IMG/VR virus record: IMGVR_UViG_3300023174_000080
Coordinates: 54,947 to 118,946 of that record
Strand: one strand, 5' to 3'
DNA length: 64,000 nt
From: a virus
Part shown: positions 43,400 to 52,386 of the stretch, piece after piece
How positions within the stretch are numbered: the stretch's first letter is position 1
Layout of the letters: every line of letters starts with the position of its first letter
Position numbers and translations under genes: made by a program
Notes under the pieces: generated by a model
Database searches by the model: none
Told to the model about the DNA's origin: nothing
What the model saw: only the letters and a program-made list of their open reading frames with translations

Positions 43400-46171
43400 A
43401 TGTCAGTATCAAAATTTAGATTTGTATCACCCGGCGTATTTGTTAATGAAATAGATAATTCTCAATTACCAAGAGAAGCAGAAGAAATGGGTCCAGTAAT
43501 TATTGGACGCTCCTTGCGCGGTCCTATGATGCGCCCTGTACGAGTACAAAGTTTTTCTGATTTCGTAGATGTATTCGGTAATCCAATCCCCGGTGGTGCC
43601 GGTGGCGATGTGTGGAGAGAAGGCAATAAGTTAACACCAACTTACGCCCCATACGCTGCACAAACTTATTTAGCAAATTCTTCACCAGTTACTTTTATAC
43701 GTTTAGGCGGTTATCAATATCTTGGCGATAGCGCAACAACTGGTTTAGCAGGTTGGGAAACGCCAAAAGCATATGGTTTATTTGTTGCTCCTACAAGTGG
43801 TTCTGGAGTATCAACAACTGTTAACGGTCTAGCACCTTTAGCAGCAATAATTTATGCAACCGGTTCTATCGGCCTTTCCGGTAAAGGATTAGCTAGTTTA
43901 TCAGATAACGTAACTAATCAAAGCAAGACATGGGTTAAGCTTGATAATAATAATCTTGAATTAAGAATTGTTGCTGGCGGTTTAACTTCAAGCGTTAATT
44001 TTGATGATCAATCAAAAAAATATATTCGTAGCGTTTTGAATACAACCCCATCATTATACTCAGAAAAAAATTATTTTTTGGGTGAAACATTCTTAACTTT
44101 CGTTAAAGAAAAATTAGGTAATAGCATAACATCAACAGAAAATTATGCAGCGATCTTGCTAGAATTAGTAGACCATTCTAACTTTAGAAAAAATGCTGGC
44201 GATGCAAATTCTGACCCATCTGGTAATTCAACATTAGATAACTATGCAGGTTGGGTTGTATCACAGCACACCTCAGTATCTTCAAGTATGACCGCATCAG
44301 CAGATGGTACTTACGCTAGCTTGCAAAATTTATTTAAAGTAGTCGGCTTATCAGAAGGTGAATGGAATAGCCAAAATCTTAAAGTATCTATTGAAGATAT
44401 TAAATTGCCACCAAATCAATTCATTAAGTATGGTACATTTACATTGTCTATTAGAAAGATGGATGACACAGACACTAATCCAGTATTCTTAGAAAGATTT
44501 ACTGGTTTGAACTTAGATCCTTCGTCAGAAAATTATATTGCTAAGAAGATTGGTGATAAATATAGTGAATGGGATTATGATAAATCTGCATTTATAGAAT
44601 ATGGAATGTACGATAATCAATCCAAGTATATTAGAGTTCAAATGAATCAAGATGTAGATAATGCTTTGCTCGATCCAGCATTATTGCCATTTGGTTATTA
44701 TGGTCCTGTAGTATTAACTACTGGTTCAGTAAGTGGCACAAACGGCTATTCTATTACAAATGGTTTCTTAGCTGGTAACGTTGTAACAGCTAGTAATGAA
44801 TTTACTGCTAGCTTTAAATTACCAACAATTCCAAACTACACTGATAATTCTTATAGTCCTGTTTCTAGCAAAGCAGCTATGTATTGGGGCTTAAAGACAA
44901 ATGTTTCTGCTTCTAAGAAACACAATCAAGATATTTTAGATCTTGTTAGAGCAAAACCAGTAGACTATGCCACATTAGGTGGAACTGCAAAAGTATCTTA
45001 TCTATTCTCTCTTGATGATGTAAGCGGATCTGTTGTTAATGGAGTATTGGATAAATCCGCACCAGTATCTTGGACAGAAGGTAATAGAGCGGTTGGTGCA
45101 TCTTTAACTACTGATACAAGTTCATTTGATGGCGTTACTGGTTTATTACAAACTTTCAATAAATTTACATTGCCATTAGTTGGTGGTTTTGATGGTTTAA
45201 ATATATTAAAAGCAGATCCATTTGCTAATAGTTTATTATCTGTAGCTAATGGCGATCACACTGCAAACTATGCATTTAACAGCGTTAAAGTAGCTATCGA
45301 AAGTATTGCAGATGCAGAAGTAGTAGAAATGAATCTTGCATCAGTCCCCGGTATCTATGAAGAAAGATTAACAAATCTTTTGATTGAAAAGTGCGAAACC
45401 CGTGGTGATGCTTTGGCAGTTATTGACTTAGAGGGTGATTATGACCCAGAAGCTACCACAAATGCCGATAAATTGCCAGTAGTACAAGATACTGTTGATG
45501 CTTTGAAGAACCGTACATTGAACAGCAGCTATGGTTGTGCATTCTTCCCATGGGTATTGGTAAGAGATACTATCAGCAATAAGAAAGTATGGATGCCGCC
45601 TTCTGTAATTGCATTAGGTACCTTCTCTAGTTCACAAAAGAAGACCGAATTATGGTTTGCACCAGCAGGTTTTAACCGTGGTGGTTTGACAGATGGTTCA
45701 GCAGGTTTACCAGTTCTCCAAACATCATTACGTTTAAGTTCCAAGGACCGCGATGCTTTGTATGAAGCAAACATTAATCCAATTGCTACATTCCCAGCAG
45801 AAGGAATCGTAATCTTTGGTCAAAAGACCTTACAAGTAACACCAAGTGCGTTAGATCGTATTAACGTTCGTCGTTTAATGATATACTTGAAGAAAGAAAT
45901 TAGCAGAATGGCATCAACAGTATTGTTCGATCCAAATGTTGAAGTCACATGGAATAGATTCTTGAATCAAGCACAACCTTTCTTGGCTAGCGTACAATCA
46001 AGATTCGGTTTGTCAGAGTATAGAATTATTCTAGACAACACAACAACAACGCCAGACTTAGTAGATAGAAATATCGTATACGCTAAGATTCTTTTGAAGC
46101 CAACACGCGCTATCGAATTTATCGCTCTTGACTTCGTTATCAGCAATACAGGTGCTTCTTTCGCTGATTAG
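43400..46171 (+). CDS. Contractile tail sheath protein (T4 gp18-like)
   Basis: A 923-residue sheath subunit, larger than T4 gp18 (659). The start (KFRFVSPGVFVNEIDNSQLP) and PVIIGRSLRGPM are the conserved N-terminal handshake region. The C-terminal domain is also typical: SALDRINVRRLMIYLKKEI, FDPNVEVTWNRF and a final strand KPTRAIEFIALDFVIS. Residues ~130-600 hold Ser/Thr-rich insertion domains that would decorate the sheath exterior and explain the extra length. Codon use becomes more capsid-like toward the 3' end. It is followed by the tube gene, as in T4. Confidence 0.95.
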   Translation: MSVSKFRFVSPGVFVNEIDNSQLPREAEEMGPVIIGRSLRGPMMRPVRVQSFSDFVDVFGNPIPGGAGGDVWREGNKLTPTYAPYAAQTYLANSSPVTFIRLGGYQYLGDSATTGLAGWETPKAYGLFVAPTSGSGVSTTVNGLAPLAAIIYATGSIGLSGKGLASLSDNVTNQSKTWVKLDNNNLELRIVAGGLTSSVNFDDQSKKYIRSVLNTTPSLYSEKNYFLGETFLTFVKEKLGNSITSTENYAAILLELVDHSNFRKNAGDANSDPSGNSTLDNYAGWVVSQHTSVSSSMTASADGTYASLQNLFKVVGLSEGEWNSQNLKVSIEDIKLPPNQFIKYGTFTLSIRKMDDTDTNPVFLERFTGLNLDPSSENYIAKKIGDKYSEWDYDKSAFIEYGMYDNQSKYIRVQMNQDVDNALLDPALLPFGYYGPVVLTTGSVSGTNGYSITNGFLAGNVVTASNEFTASFKLPTIPNYTDNSYSPVSSKAAMYWGLKTNVSASKKHNQDILDLVRAKPVDYATLGGTAKVSYLFSLDDVSGSVVNGVLDKSAPVSWTEGNRAVGASLTTDTSSFDGVTGLLQTFNKFTLPLVGGFDGLNILKADPFANSLLSVANGDHTANYAFNSVKVAIESIADAEVVEMNLASVPGIYEERLTNLLIEKCETRGDALAVIDLEGDYDPEATTNADKLPVVQDTVDALKNRTLNSSYGCAFFPWVLVRDTISNKKVWMPPSVIALGTFSSSQKKTELWFAPAGFNRGGLTDGSAGLPVLQTSLRLSSKDRDALYEANINPIATFPAEGIVIFGQKTLQVTPSALDRINVRRLMIYLKKEISRMASTVLFDPNVEVTWNRFLNQAQPFLASVQSRFGLSEYRIILDNTTTTPDLVDRNIVYAKILLKPTRAIEFIALDFVISNTGASFAD

Positions 46172-46189
46172 TAAAAAAGTAATTTAGTG

Positions 46190-46200
46190 ACTATATAATA
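46190..46200 (+). promoter_or_regulatory. Variant late promoter element before the tube gene
   Basis: ACTATATAATA lies 15 bases before the tube ATG and immediately before its Shine-Dalgarno TAGGAG. It resembles both ACTATTTAT and a TATAAT box. Its close spacing makes it less certain. Confidence 0.35.
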
Positions 46201-46215
46201 TAGGAGAACAAAAAA

Positions 46216-46809
46216 ATGTCATTTTGGAGTACAGCGACAGCAGAACCAAAAAGAAAGTTTAGATGGAAAATAGTATTTTCCGGTGCAGGTGGTATTTCAA
46301 ACTTATCCTATGCTCTTAAAAAAGCAGATAAACCAAAAGGTAAAGTAAATCCAACTACCCACAAATATTTAAATCACAACTTTAATTATCCGGGTCGTTT
46401 TGAATGGGAAGATATCAATTTAACCTTTGCTTCAGTTTCACAACCTGATGCAACGTTTTTAATTAATCAAGTATTAATTAATGCTGGTTATGGTGTACCG
46501 AAAACAGCCGGTAACACAACCACAAATAAAAGAGATTTAGCTACAATCAGCAAACGTAAATTCAATGGCGCTTTAGGTAGCTTCTTTAACATTCAACAAT
46601 TAAACCCAGATGGTGAAGTAATTGAAAATTGGAAAGTGTGGAATCCATTTTTTACTAGCGTTAATTATGGCGATCTAGATTACAGCAGCGAAGATATCGT
46701 AGATATCCAAGTTGGTGTTAAATACGATTATGCACAATTAATGGATATAAACTCAAACAACCCAGTTGATAAAAATACTCCATTTAATCCCGGTTTCCCA
46801 AGTCCATAA
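46216..46809 (+). CDS. Tail tube protein (T4 gp19-like)
   Basis: A 197-residue tube subunit that would stack as hexameric rings inside the sheath. It begins MSFWSTATAEPKRKFRWKIV and has LNHNFNYPGRFEWEDINLTF, IENWKVWNPFFTSVNYGDLDY and DIQVGVKYDYA, all typical of the gp19 fold. Length is near T4 gp19 (163). It is followed by a longer paralogue. TAGGAGAAC precedes the ATG. Confidence 0.93.
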   Translation: MSFWSTATAEPKRKFRWKIVFSGAGGISNLSYALKKADKPKGKVNPTTHKYLNHNFNYPGRFEWEDINLTFASVSQPDATFLINQVLINAGYGVPKTAGNTTTNKRDLATISKRKFNGALGSFFNIQQLNPDGEVIENWKVWNPFFTSVNYGDLDYSSEDIVDIQVGVKYDYAQLMDINSNNPVDKNTPFNPGFPSP

Positions 46810-46823
46810 TATTTTATATAACG

Positions 46824-46834
46824 TACTATTTATT
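46824..46834 (+). promoter_or_regulatory. Candidate late promoter element (TACTATTTATT)
   Basis: The element ends 5 bases before the ATG at 46840, where no Shine-Dalgarno exists. If the last eight bases act as a -10, transcription would start at or near the ATG, giving a leaderless message. Confidence 0.5.
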
Positions 46835-46839
46835 TTATT

Positions 46840-47622
46840 ATGCCATTTTGGTCAGATAAAGAAACAAGTGAGCCATTAAGACAAAATAGATGGTATATAG
46901 AATTTGGTAGTTTAGAAAATTTTAAATATGCTTTAAAATCATGCTCCAAACCCGAATATGATATCGGTGTTTCGGAGCATGTTCTTTTGAATCATACTTT
47001 TAGATATCCGAAAAATCTTGTCTGGAAGCCGGTAACAGTTAAAATGATATCTGTTACCACCAACGCTATTGAATACGATCCAGCATCAGGAAAAACAAGC
47101 TTGTCTGAAAAATTATATCAAATGCTGTATTATGGCGGATATAGACCACCAAGTGAAGAAACAACACCTTCTGCTCCTGTGCCATCTGATAATCGTGCGC
47201 CGGTTATTCCTAAACCTCCCGGCCCAGAATATAATAAATCAAATATTTCTAAAAAAAATTTAACTGCTGGTCTTCTTATGCAACCGCAAGAATTAATAAA
47301 AAAAGTAACACCAGAGGGAGGTTTGATTCGATTAATTCAAATTGATTCTAATGGAAATGGAATAGAATTTTGGGATTTGTATAATCCTTTTATTAATAAC
47401 GTTAAATTTGGTAGTTTATCATATGATAATGATGGATTTGTTGATATTGATTTAACTATTCAATATGATTATGCTAAAGTTTATTCTAAGCCCTCTGATG
47501 ATAAAGGTTTAGATAGACAAACATTTACTATATTTGGTTTAGATACTAATATTCAAAATCCATTTGCTTCACTATCACCTAGTGATAAAAAAATTAATCC
47601 GGGTTTCCCTAGCTCGAATTAG
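46840..47622 (+). CDS. Second tail tube-type protein (gp19 paralogue)
   Basis: A 260-residue paralogue of the tube protein: MPFWSDKETSEPLRQNRWYIEF, LNHTFRYPKNLVWKPVTVKM and a final DIDLTIQYDYA align with the 46216 product. An insertion of about 50 residues (Pro-rich, ~95-145) and a longer C-terminal tail distinguish it. Contractile tails use tube-like paralogues at the baseplate end (tube initiator) or the terminator end, so a capping or initiating ring is likely. No Shine-Dalgarno; a late promoter element ends 5 bases upstream. Confidence 0.82.
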   Translation: MPFWSDKETSEPLRQNRWYIEFGSLENFKYALKSCSKPEYDIGVSEHVLLNHTFRYPKNLVWKPVTVKMISVTTNAIEYDPASGKTSLSEKLYQMLYYGGYRPPSEETTPSAPVPSDNRAPVIPKPPGPEYNKSNISKKNLTAGLLMQPQELIKKVTPEGGLIRLIQIDSNGNGIEFWDLYNPFINNVKFGSLSYDNDGFVDIDLTIQYDYAKVYSKPSDDKGLDRQTFTIFGLDTNIQNPFASLSPSDKKINPGFPSSN

Positions 47623-47685
47623 TAGTAGTATAACACGAAAGCGTAGGTTTATATGCGTAACAATGAAGAACGTCTTGGAGCAAAT

Positions 47686-48504
47686 ATGGCTCGCCAAGAC
47701 CCATTTGTACCACAAGCTCCACAAGCAGCAGATGCGTCAGCGGCACCATTAAGTTTTATTGTTCCTACCGAGCATGTAATGTTGCCATCTGGAGGTAAAT
47801 TTTATCCAGAACATCATCCATTGCACGGCAAGGATTCAATAGAAATTAAACAAATGACTGCGAAGGAAGAAGATATTCTTACTTCTAAAAATCTATTAAA
47901 AAAGGGGGTGGCCTTAGATAAATTAATTCAATCTCTTGTTGTAGATAAGAATATCAATACAGATACTCTTACTATTGAAGATCGGAATGCAATTATAGTT
48001 GCAGCAAGAATTTCTGCTTACGGAGAAGAATACGCTACACAAGTAGCATGTCCAGAATGCGAAACAAAAGTCAAGCATACCTTTAATTTGTTGGAAAAAT
48101 TAGAGAATCAAAAAATTCCAGAATCAATTACTATAGCCGGTGATGGAACTTTTGATTTATTACTCCCTTCAACTAAATGGAAAATAAAATGTCGCGCACT
48201 TAATGGATATGATGAAAAAGCAATTTTAAAATTATCAGAAGCAAAAAAGAATGGCAAAGAAAGCGATTCTTTACTTCTTGAACAATTAAAGATGACAATC
48301 GTAGAAATACAAGGCGTTTCTGATAAAGAAATGATCAATAGAGCCATAGATGCAATGCCAGCAAAAGATTCTAAATATATTAGAGGCATGTACGAACGAA
48401 TAGTTATTCCTCTTGATATGACAAAAACATTTAAATGTGAAAATTGTGAATATGAATCAACGCTGGAGGTACCGCTGACAGCAGACTTTTTTTGGTTTAA
48501 GTAG
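47686..48504 (+). CDS. Baseplate hub assembly protein (T4 gp26/gp51 family), short product
   Basis: A 272-residue protein from ATG 47686 (TTGGAG 5 bases upstream); an in-frame ATG at 47653 has no such site. Residues ~25-80 (LPSGGKFYPEHHPLHGKDSI, then EIKQMTAKEEDILTS) are the T4 baseplate family signature, followed by CPECETKVKH near 125 and a CENCEYE pair near the end, which may bind zinc. It precedes the tape measure gene, where other tailed phages place frameshifted tail chaperones. A T7 run 12 bases before the stop appears to allow such an extension (see next entry). Confidence 0.8.
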   Translation: MARQDPFVPQAPQAADASAAPLSFIVPTEHVMLPSGGKFYPEHHPLHGKDSIEIKQMTAKEEDILTSKNLLKKGVALDKLIQSLVVDKNINTDTLTIEDRNAIIVAARISAYGEEYATQVACPECETKVKHTFNLLEKLENQKIPESITIAGDGTFDLLLPSTKWKIKCRALNGYDEKAILKLSEAKKNGKESDSLLLEQLKMTIVEIQGVSDKEMINRAIDAMPAKDSKYIRGMYERIVIPLDMTKTFKCENCEYESTLEVPLTADFFWFK

Positions 48505-48676
48505 CGATTATCAAGAGAACACATATAGCAATTTTTTCTATTTAAAATACTATGGTGGTTTCTCTTTATTTGAAAGCTATAATTTACCAGTTGGTCTTAG
48601 AAACTGGTTTGCTAAAAAATTGTCAGAGCAATTAAAAGAAGAATCAGATGCTATAAAACACGCATCTAAGAAATAG
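48494..48676 (+). CDS. Frameshift extension of the hub/chaperone gene (60 codons)
   Basis: An open frame of 60 codons after the T-run, ending at TAG 48674. It encodes GLSSDYQENTYSNFF, then YYGGFSLFESYNLPVGLRNW and a charged helix (AKKLSEQLKEE). The frame has no ATG, GTG or suitable TTG start near its beginning, and a stop lies just upstream (TGA 48477). It is therefore reachable only by a +1 or -2 shift at TTTTTTT (48487-48493), giving a ~329-residue fused protein. The layout parallels lambda G/GT before the tape measure. A sequencing error in the T-run would produce the same picture. Confidence 0.6.
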   Translation, partial: GLSSDYQENTYSNFFYLKYYGGFSLFESYNLPVGLRNWFAKKLSEQLKEESDAIKHASKK

Positions 48677-48679
48677 AAA

Positions 48680-48708
48680 GTGAGCGGATTATCCGCTCAC
48701 TTTTTTTT
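48680..48708 (+). terminator. Strong rho-independent terminator
   Basis: GTGAGCGGA (48680-48688) and TCCGCTCAC (48692-48700) form a perfect 9-bp stem with a TTA loop, followed by eight or more T's. It separates the hub/chaperone gene from the tape measure gene. A CACTATTTAAT element begins four bases after the T-tract. Confidence 0.93.
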
Positions 48709-48711
48709 TAT

Positions 48712-48722
48712 ATCACTATTTA
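48712..48722 (+). promoter_or_regulatory. Variant late promoter element before the tape measure gene
   Basis: CACTATTTAAT differs from the common element in its last bases but occupies the same place, directly after a terminator. The tape measure ATG follows about 32 bases later and has no clear Shine-Dalgarno. Confidence 0.4.
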
Positions 48723-48754
48723 ATATGTCGTTCTATATCTATCGGTAAAATATT

Positions 48755-51604
48755 ATGGCTGAAAAAAGCGCTGAAGAATTAGAGAGAGAAGTAAAACTTC
48801 TAGAGCAAGCTAAAGCTCTCAGAGAAGAAAATATTTCTTTAATTGAAAAAGAATCTAAATCTTTAAAAGACTTATCAAATTTACAAGGTGATTCAAATAA
48901 GGAATTACAAAGAGAAGAAGCTGCAAGGAAACTTAATAAAGAATTATTAACCTCTGAATCTAAACTTTTAAAAGAACAAATAGATTTAGAGTTAAAGCGT
49001 AGCGATTTAACAGACGAAGAACAAAAAAAATTAGCCGATAAAGTCGTTAGATATAGAGAAATTCAAGATCAAATAAAAGAAGAAATAAATTTACTAGATA
49101 AGGTAAAATCAGGATTAAGTAAATCTATAGATTTTGCTAGCAATTTAGCTAAGGGGTTTGAAAACGGATTAAATAAAATTCAAGGCATGGTAGGACAAAT
49201 CTCAGGACTTCAAGGAAGTCTTAGCGGCTTATTAAACAGCATAAATGATATTGATGGCGGCTTGGGAAACGCTGGATTAACATTATTAGATTTTAATAAA
49301 ACGATGGGATTATTAAAAGAACGTTCTTTGGAGGTCATTAAAGCCAATCAAGATGTTGCTACAAATACAGGTGTTGTTTTAACAACTCAGAAAGCTTTAT
49401 TAAGTCAAGGATTAGGACAATTCGGTATTTCAAATAAAGAATTAGGAGAATCATTTACTAGTCTTTATAATAATATGAATACTTTTTCACATTTAAATCT
49501 AAATGTGCAAAAAGATTTAGTCGCATCAGCTGCTAAGATGAAAAATCTTGGGGTTGATACTAACACATACGCTAAAGATTTACAACTTTTAAATACTACA
49601 TTGGGTATGTCGGCAACAAAATCCAATGAAATGATGGGGAAGCTTGCTCAAACCGCTAGAGAAGCAGGAATAGCGCCAAAGAAAATGTTAGAAGAATTTG
49701 GGCCTGCCATGAGTTCCCTAGCAGTATATGGTCAAAAAGGTGTTCAAATCTTTGTTGATTTGGAAAAGCAATCTAAATCATTAGGCATTGAAGTTGGTCG
49801 TTTGAATTCTATATTCGGTGAAGCATTTGATACATTTGAAGGCGCTGCTCAAAAAGCTGGTGGTTTAAATGCAATATTGGGTGGTGATTTCCTTAATGCC
49901 ACTGAAATGATGAATGCTAATGAATCAGAAAGAATTATTTTGTTGAAAGAAGCAATGGAAGCCTCTGGCAAAAGTTTTGGTTCTATGGATAAGTTTGAAA
50001 AGAAGGCCATCGCAGCCCAATTGGGCATTAAAGATATGGCTGAAGCTGAAAATCTTTTTGGTAAAAGTTCCAAAGAGATGGAAAGCGATATGAATAAAAA
50101 AATTAATACTCAAGAATCCCTAACTAAAGCACAATTAGCTGGTGCCGACGCACAAAGAAAAGCACAATTAGCTCAACAAGCAGCAGCAGAAGAAATGAGA
50201 AAATACATAGAAGAAGTTAGAAAAGCTTTAGCTCCAATATTTGAATTTATTGATAAAAATAAAGCTTTAGTAGCCGGAATTACTGCTTTTATCGGTGTTG
50301 CTGGTCTAGTCATACCAGTAATAATTGGCGTGATTGGTGTAATCAAAACACTATGGGGTATGTCTACCGGATTGATTAATTTTTTTAGATCTTTCGGTTC
50401 TGGAGTGAAAGCTGCTGGAGAAAGCTCAAAAAAATCTATGGGTGCTATGTCGGAAGGGCTTAAGAAAATGTCCGCTCCACAAATACTCATAGCGTTATTA
50501 TTAATTTCTGTTGCCATAGTCGCAATTGGTTATGCCATTAAAATAGCCTCAGAGGGTTTAGCAACGCTTGTTAAAGCATTCCAAGGGTTAACCGGTCCTC
50601 AAGCTGCTGCTGCCGTAGCAGCGATTGTAGTTGTTATGGCGGGCTTTGTGGCTATTATCGCTGTATTAGGTGCTATAATGTTGGCCGGTCCCGGTGCCGC
50701 TGCTGTTGCTGGTATGTTAGCACTCGGCGTTGCTGCAGTATTATTAGCTGTTGCTTTAAATTTGGCGACTGATTCATTGGTTATTTTGATGCCATATATG
50801 GAGCCAATAGCAAAGCTAATTATAGACGGATTAGTAGTGGCATTCAAATATTTAGTAGATGCATTAAAATCAGTTGCATATATAATTGGTGATGTTTTAA
50901 TAGTAGCATTTAAAGGTATAGTGGAAATAGCTAAAGAAGTTGGGAATGTATTAAAAGCTGCGTTTTCTGCCGTAGTTGATATATTTAAAATATTAGCCGA
51001 CGTAGTTAAATCAGCTTTTGGAACCGTAGTAACTATATTTGATAAAATCATCCAATTAGCAGGAATGGATGGAATAACAATGAAACTAATGGGAATCGCT
51101 GGAGGACTAACGGCAATAGCATTCGCTTTAGTGGCATTAGGAACTGGTTCTGCTCTTGGAGCTTTGGGTAATTTAATTGGCGGTGCGTTTACTGGTATTA
51201 GCAATGTATTCACAGGTGGTGACACAAAATCTGGAATAGACGGCGTTACCGATTCTGTAACTAAATTAGCAGCTGCAATGAATGCCTTGCCAACTGATTC
51301 AGAAGTTAGAGTGAAGGGTATAGTACAGATGAATCAAGTTGTAAATACCGCTGGTGTAGCTAACTATGAAGCAGCAAGCAATTTCATGATAAGAGCTAAA
51401 GAATATCACGATGCACAAAAATTATCAAAAGATGCCGATAAAGATGCTTTATTGGGAGCACTTAAAGTATTATTCGGCACCGGAGAAGAAAAGAAAGAAG
51501 GCGAAGAACAAGGTGGCATGAAAATGATATTGCAAGTTGATGGCGATGAACTAAATGCTGTGTTATTTGGTAGAGGTGCTGGAATGTTTAAAACCAGAAG
51601 GTAG
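48755..51604 (+). CDS. Tail tape measure protein
   Basis: A 949-residue protein with the usual composition of tape measures. Residues 1-120 are a Lys/Glu-rich coiled coil. Residues ~200-500 are helical with many Gln/Asn and repeated LGIxV-type turns. Three hydrophobic regions follow: ~505-532 (LVIPVIIGVIGVIKTLW), ~575-595 (LIALLLISVAIVAIGYAI) and ~615-670 (AIVVVMAGFVAIIAVLGAIM), then amphipathic segments. It sets tail length and may enter the host membrane on infection. It is larger than T4 gp29 (590), predicting a longer tail. The antisense open frames over the Ala-rich part are artefacts. Confidence 0.9.
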   Translation: MAEKSAEELEREVKLLEQAKALREENISLIEKESKSLKDLSNLQGDSNKELQREEAARKLNKELLTSESKLLKEQIDLELKRSDLTDEEQKKLADKVVRYREIQDQIKEEINLLDKVKSGLSKSIDFASNLAKGFENGLNKIQGMVGQISGLQGSLSGLLNSINDIDGGLGNAGLTLLDFNKTMGLLKERSLEVIKANQDVATNTGVVLTTQKALLSQGLGQFGISNKELGESFTSLYNNMNTFSHLNLNVQKDLVASAAKMKNLGVDTNTYAKDLQLLNTTLGMSATKSNEMMGKLAQTAREAGIAPKKMLEEFGPAMSSLAVYGQKGVQIFVDLEKQSKSLGIEVGRLNSIFGEAFDTFEGAAQKAGGLNAILGGDFLNATEMMNANESERIILLKEAMEASGKSFGSMDKFEKKAIAAQLGIKDMAEAENLFGKSSKEMESDMNKKINTQESLTKAQLAGADAQRKAQLAQQAAAEEMRKYIEEVRKALAPIFEFIDKNKALVAGITAFIGVAGLVIPVIIGVIGVIKTLWGMSTGLINFFRSFGSGVKAAGESSKKSMGAMSEGLKKMSAPQILIALLLISVAIVAIGYAIKIASEGLATLVKAFQGLTGPQAAAAVAAIVVVMAGFVAIIAVLGAIMLAGPGAAAVAGMLALGVAAVLLAVALNLATDSLVILMPYMEPIAKLIIDGLVVAFKYLVDALKSVAYIIGDVLIVAFKGIVEIAKEVGNVLKAAFSAVVDIFKILADVVKSAFGTVVTIFDKIIQLAGMDGITMKLMGIAGGLTAIAFALVALGTGSALGALGNLIGGAFTGISNVFTGGDTKSGIDGVTDSVTKLAAAMNALPTDSEVRVKGIVQMNQVVNTAGVANYEAASNFMIRAKEYHDAQKLSKDADKDALLGALKVLFGTGEEKKEGEEQGGMKMILQVDGDELNAVLFGRGAGMFKTRR

Positions 51605-51615
51605 GAAAAAAATAA

Positions 51616-52374
51616 ATGTTAGGATTTGATAACTTAAAAAAAGACAGCGTTTATAATATTTATATTTACAGTTATTCTGTAAATACGCGAGTTCAATTTC
51701 CAGTTTTCTTAACTTCATATAGTGATGATTTTAAATCTAGTTGGACTCCTGTAACAGTTTTAGGAAAAATGGATCCTATATCAACATATAAAAATACTAG
51801 CAGAACCATATCAGTTGGGTTCGATGTACCCAATGAATCAATTCAACAAGCTATGGAAAACATGCAAAAAATTGATGCCTTGATTAAAGGCATGTATCCT
51901 GTATATTCATCCGATGGCGGTATTGGAGGTACATATGTTATCGGCTCACCCCCAATATTTAGAGTGAAATTTGCTAATTTTATCTCTAACGTATCACAAA
52001 CTGATGAAATACCAGCTGCTAATAATTCTTTAAATAGTGGTTTGTTATGTCACATACCAGATTTTAAATTTAGTCCTGATGTATCAAGTGGATTTTTTAT
52101 AAGTGAAAATAAAATATATCCTAAATTAATCAAAGTTTCGCTTATCTTAAATATTATTCATGAAAATCCTTTAGGAAATGAAAGTGTTAGTATAAATGGA
52201 AATAATAAACCAGTTCCAAGAATACAAAAAGACGACTTAAACCGTACTTATGACTTTCCTCACAAATTTGATACAAGGGCGCAAACAATAGACTCACCAG
52301 AACAAAAAAGAGCCTATGCCGCAGTTGAAGATGCGAGGAAAAAAGCTGGCGAATATGATGTTTTATCAGCATAG
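51616..52374 (+). CDS. Baseplate or tail-tube-associated structural protein
   Basis: A 252-residue protein following the tape measure. Segments such as SSWTPVTVLGKMDPISTYKNT and IGSPPIFRVKFANFIS are of a type I recall from baseplate or tube-end proteins of myophages. It has a beta-rich core and a charged C-terminal tail. The position before a LysM-like gene and a 1000-residue hub candidate suggests it joins the tube to the baseplate, as T4 gp48/gp54 do. Equivalence is inferred, not shown. Confidence 0.65.
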   Translation: MLGFDNLKKDSVYNIYIYSYSVNTRVQFPVFLTSYSDDFKSSWTPVTVLGKMDPISTYKNTSRTISVGFDVPNESIQQAMENMQKIDALIKGMYPVYSSDGGIGGTYVIGSPPIFRVKFANFISNVSQTDEIPAANNSLNSGLLCHIPDFKFSPDVSSGFFISENKIYPKLIKVSLILNIIHENPLGNESVSINGNNKPVPRIQKDDLNRTYDFPHKFDTRAQTIDSPEQKRAYAAVEDARKKAGEYDVLSA

Positions 52375-52386
52375 AGAAAAAATTTT

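Noticed and set aside
50599-51225. Antisense open frame of 208 codons
   Set aside because: Mirror of the Ala/Val-rich membrane region of the tape measure gene; its product is only Ala/Thr/Ile/Pro repeats.
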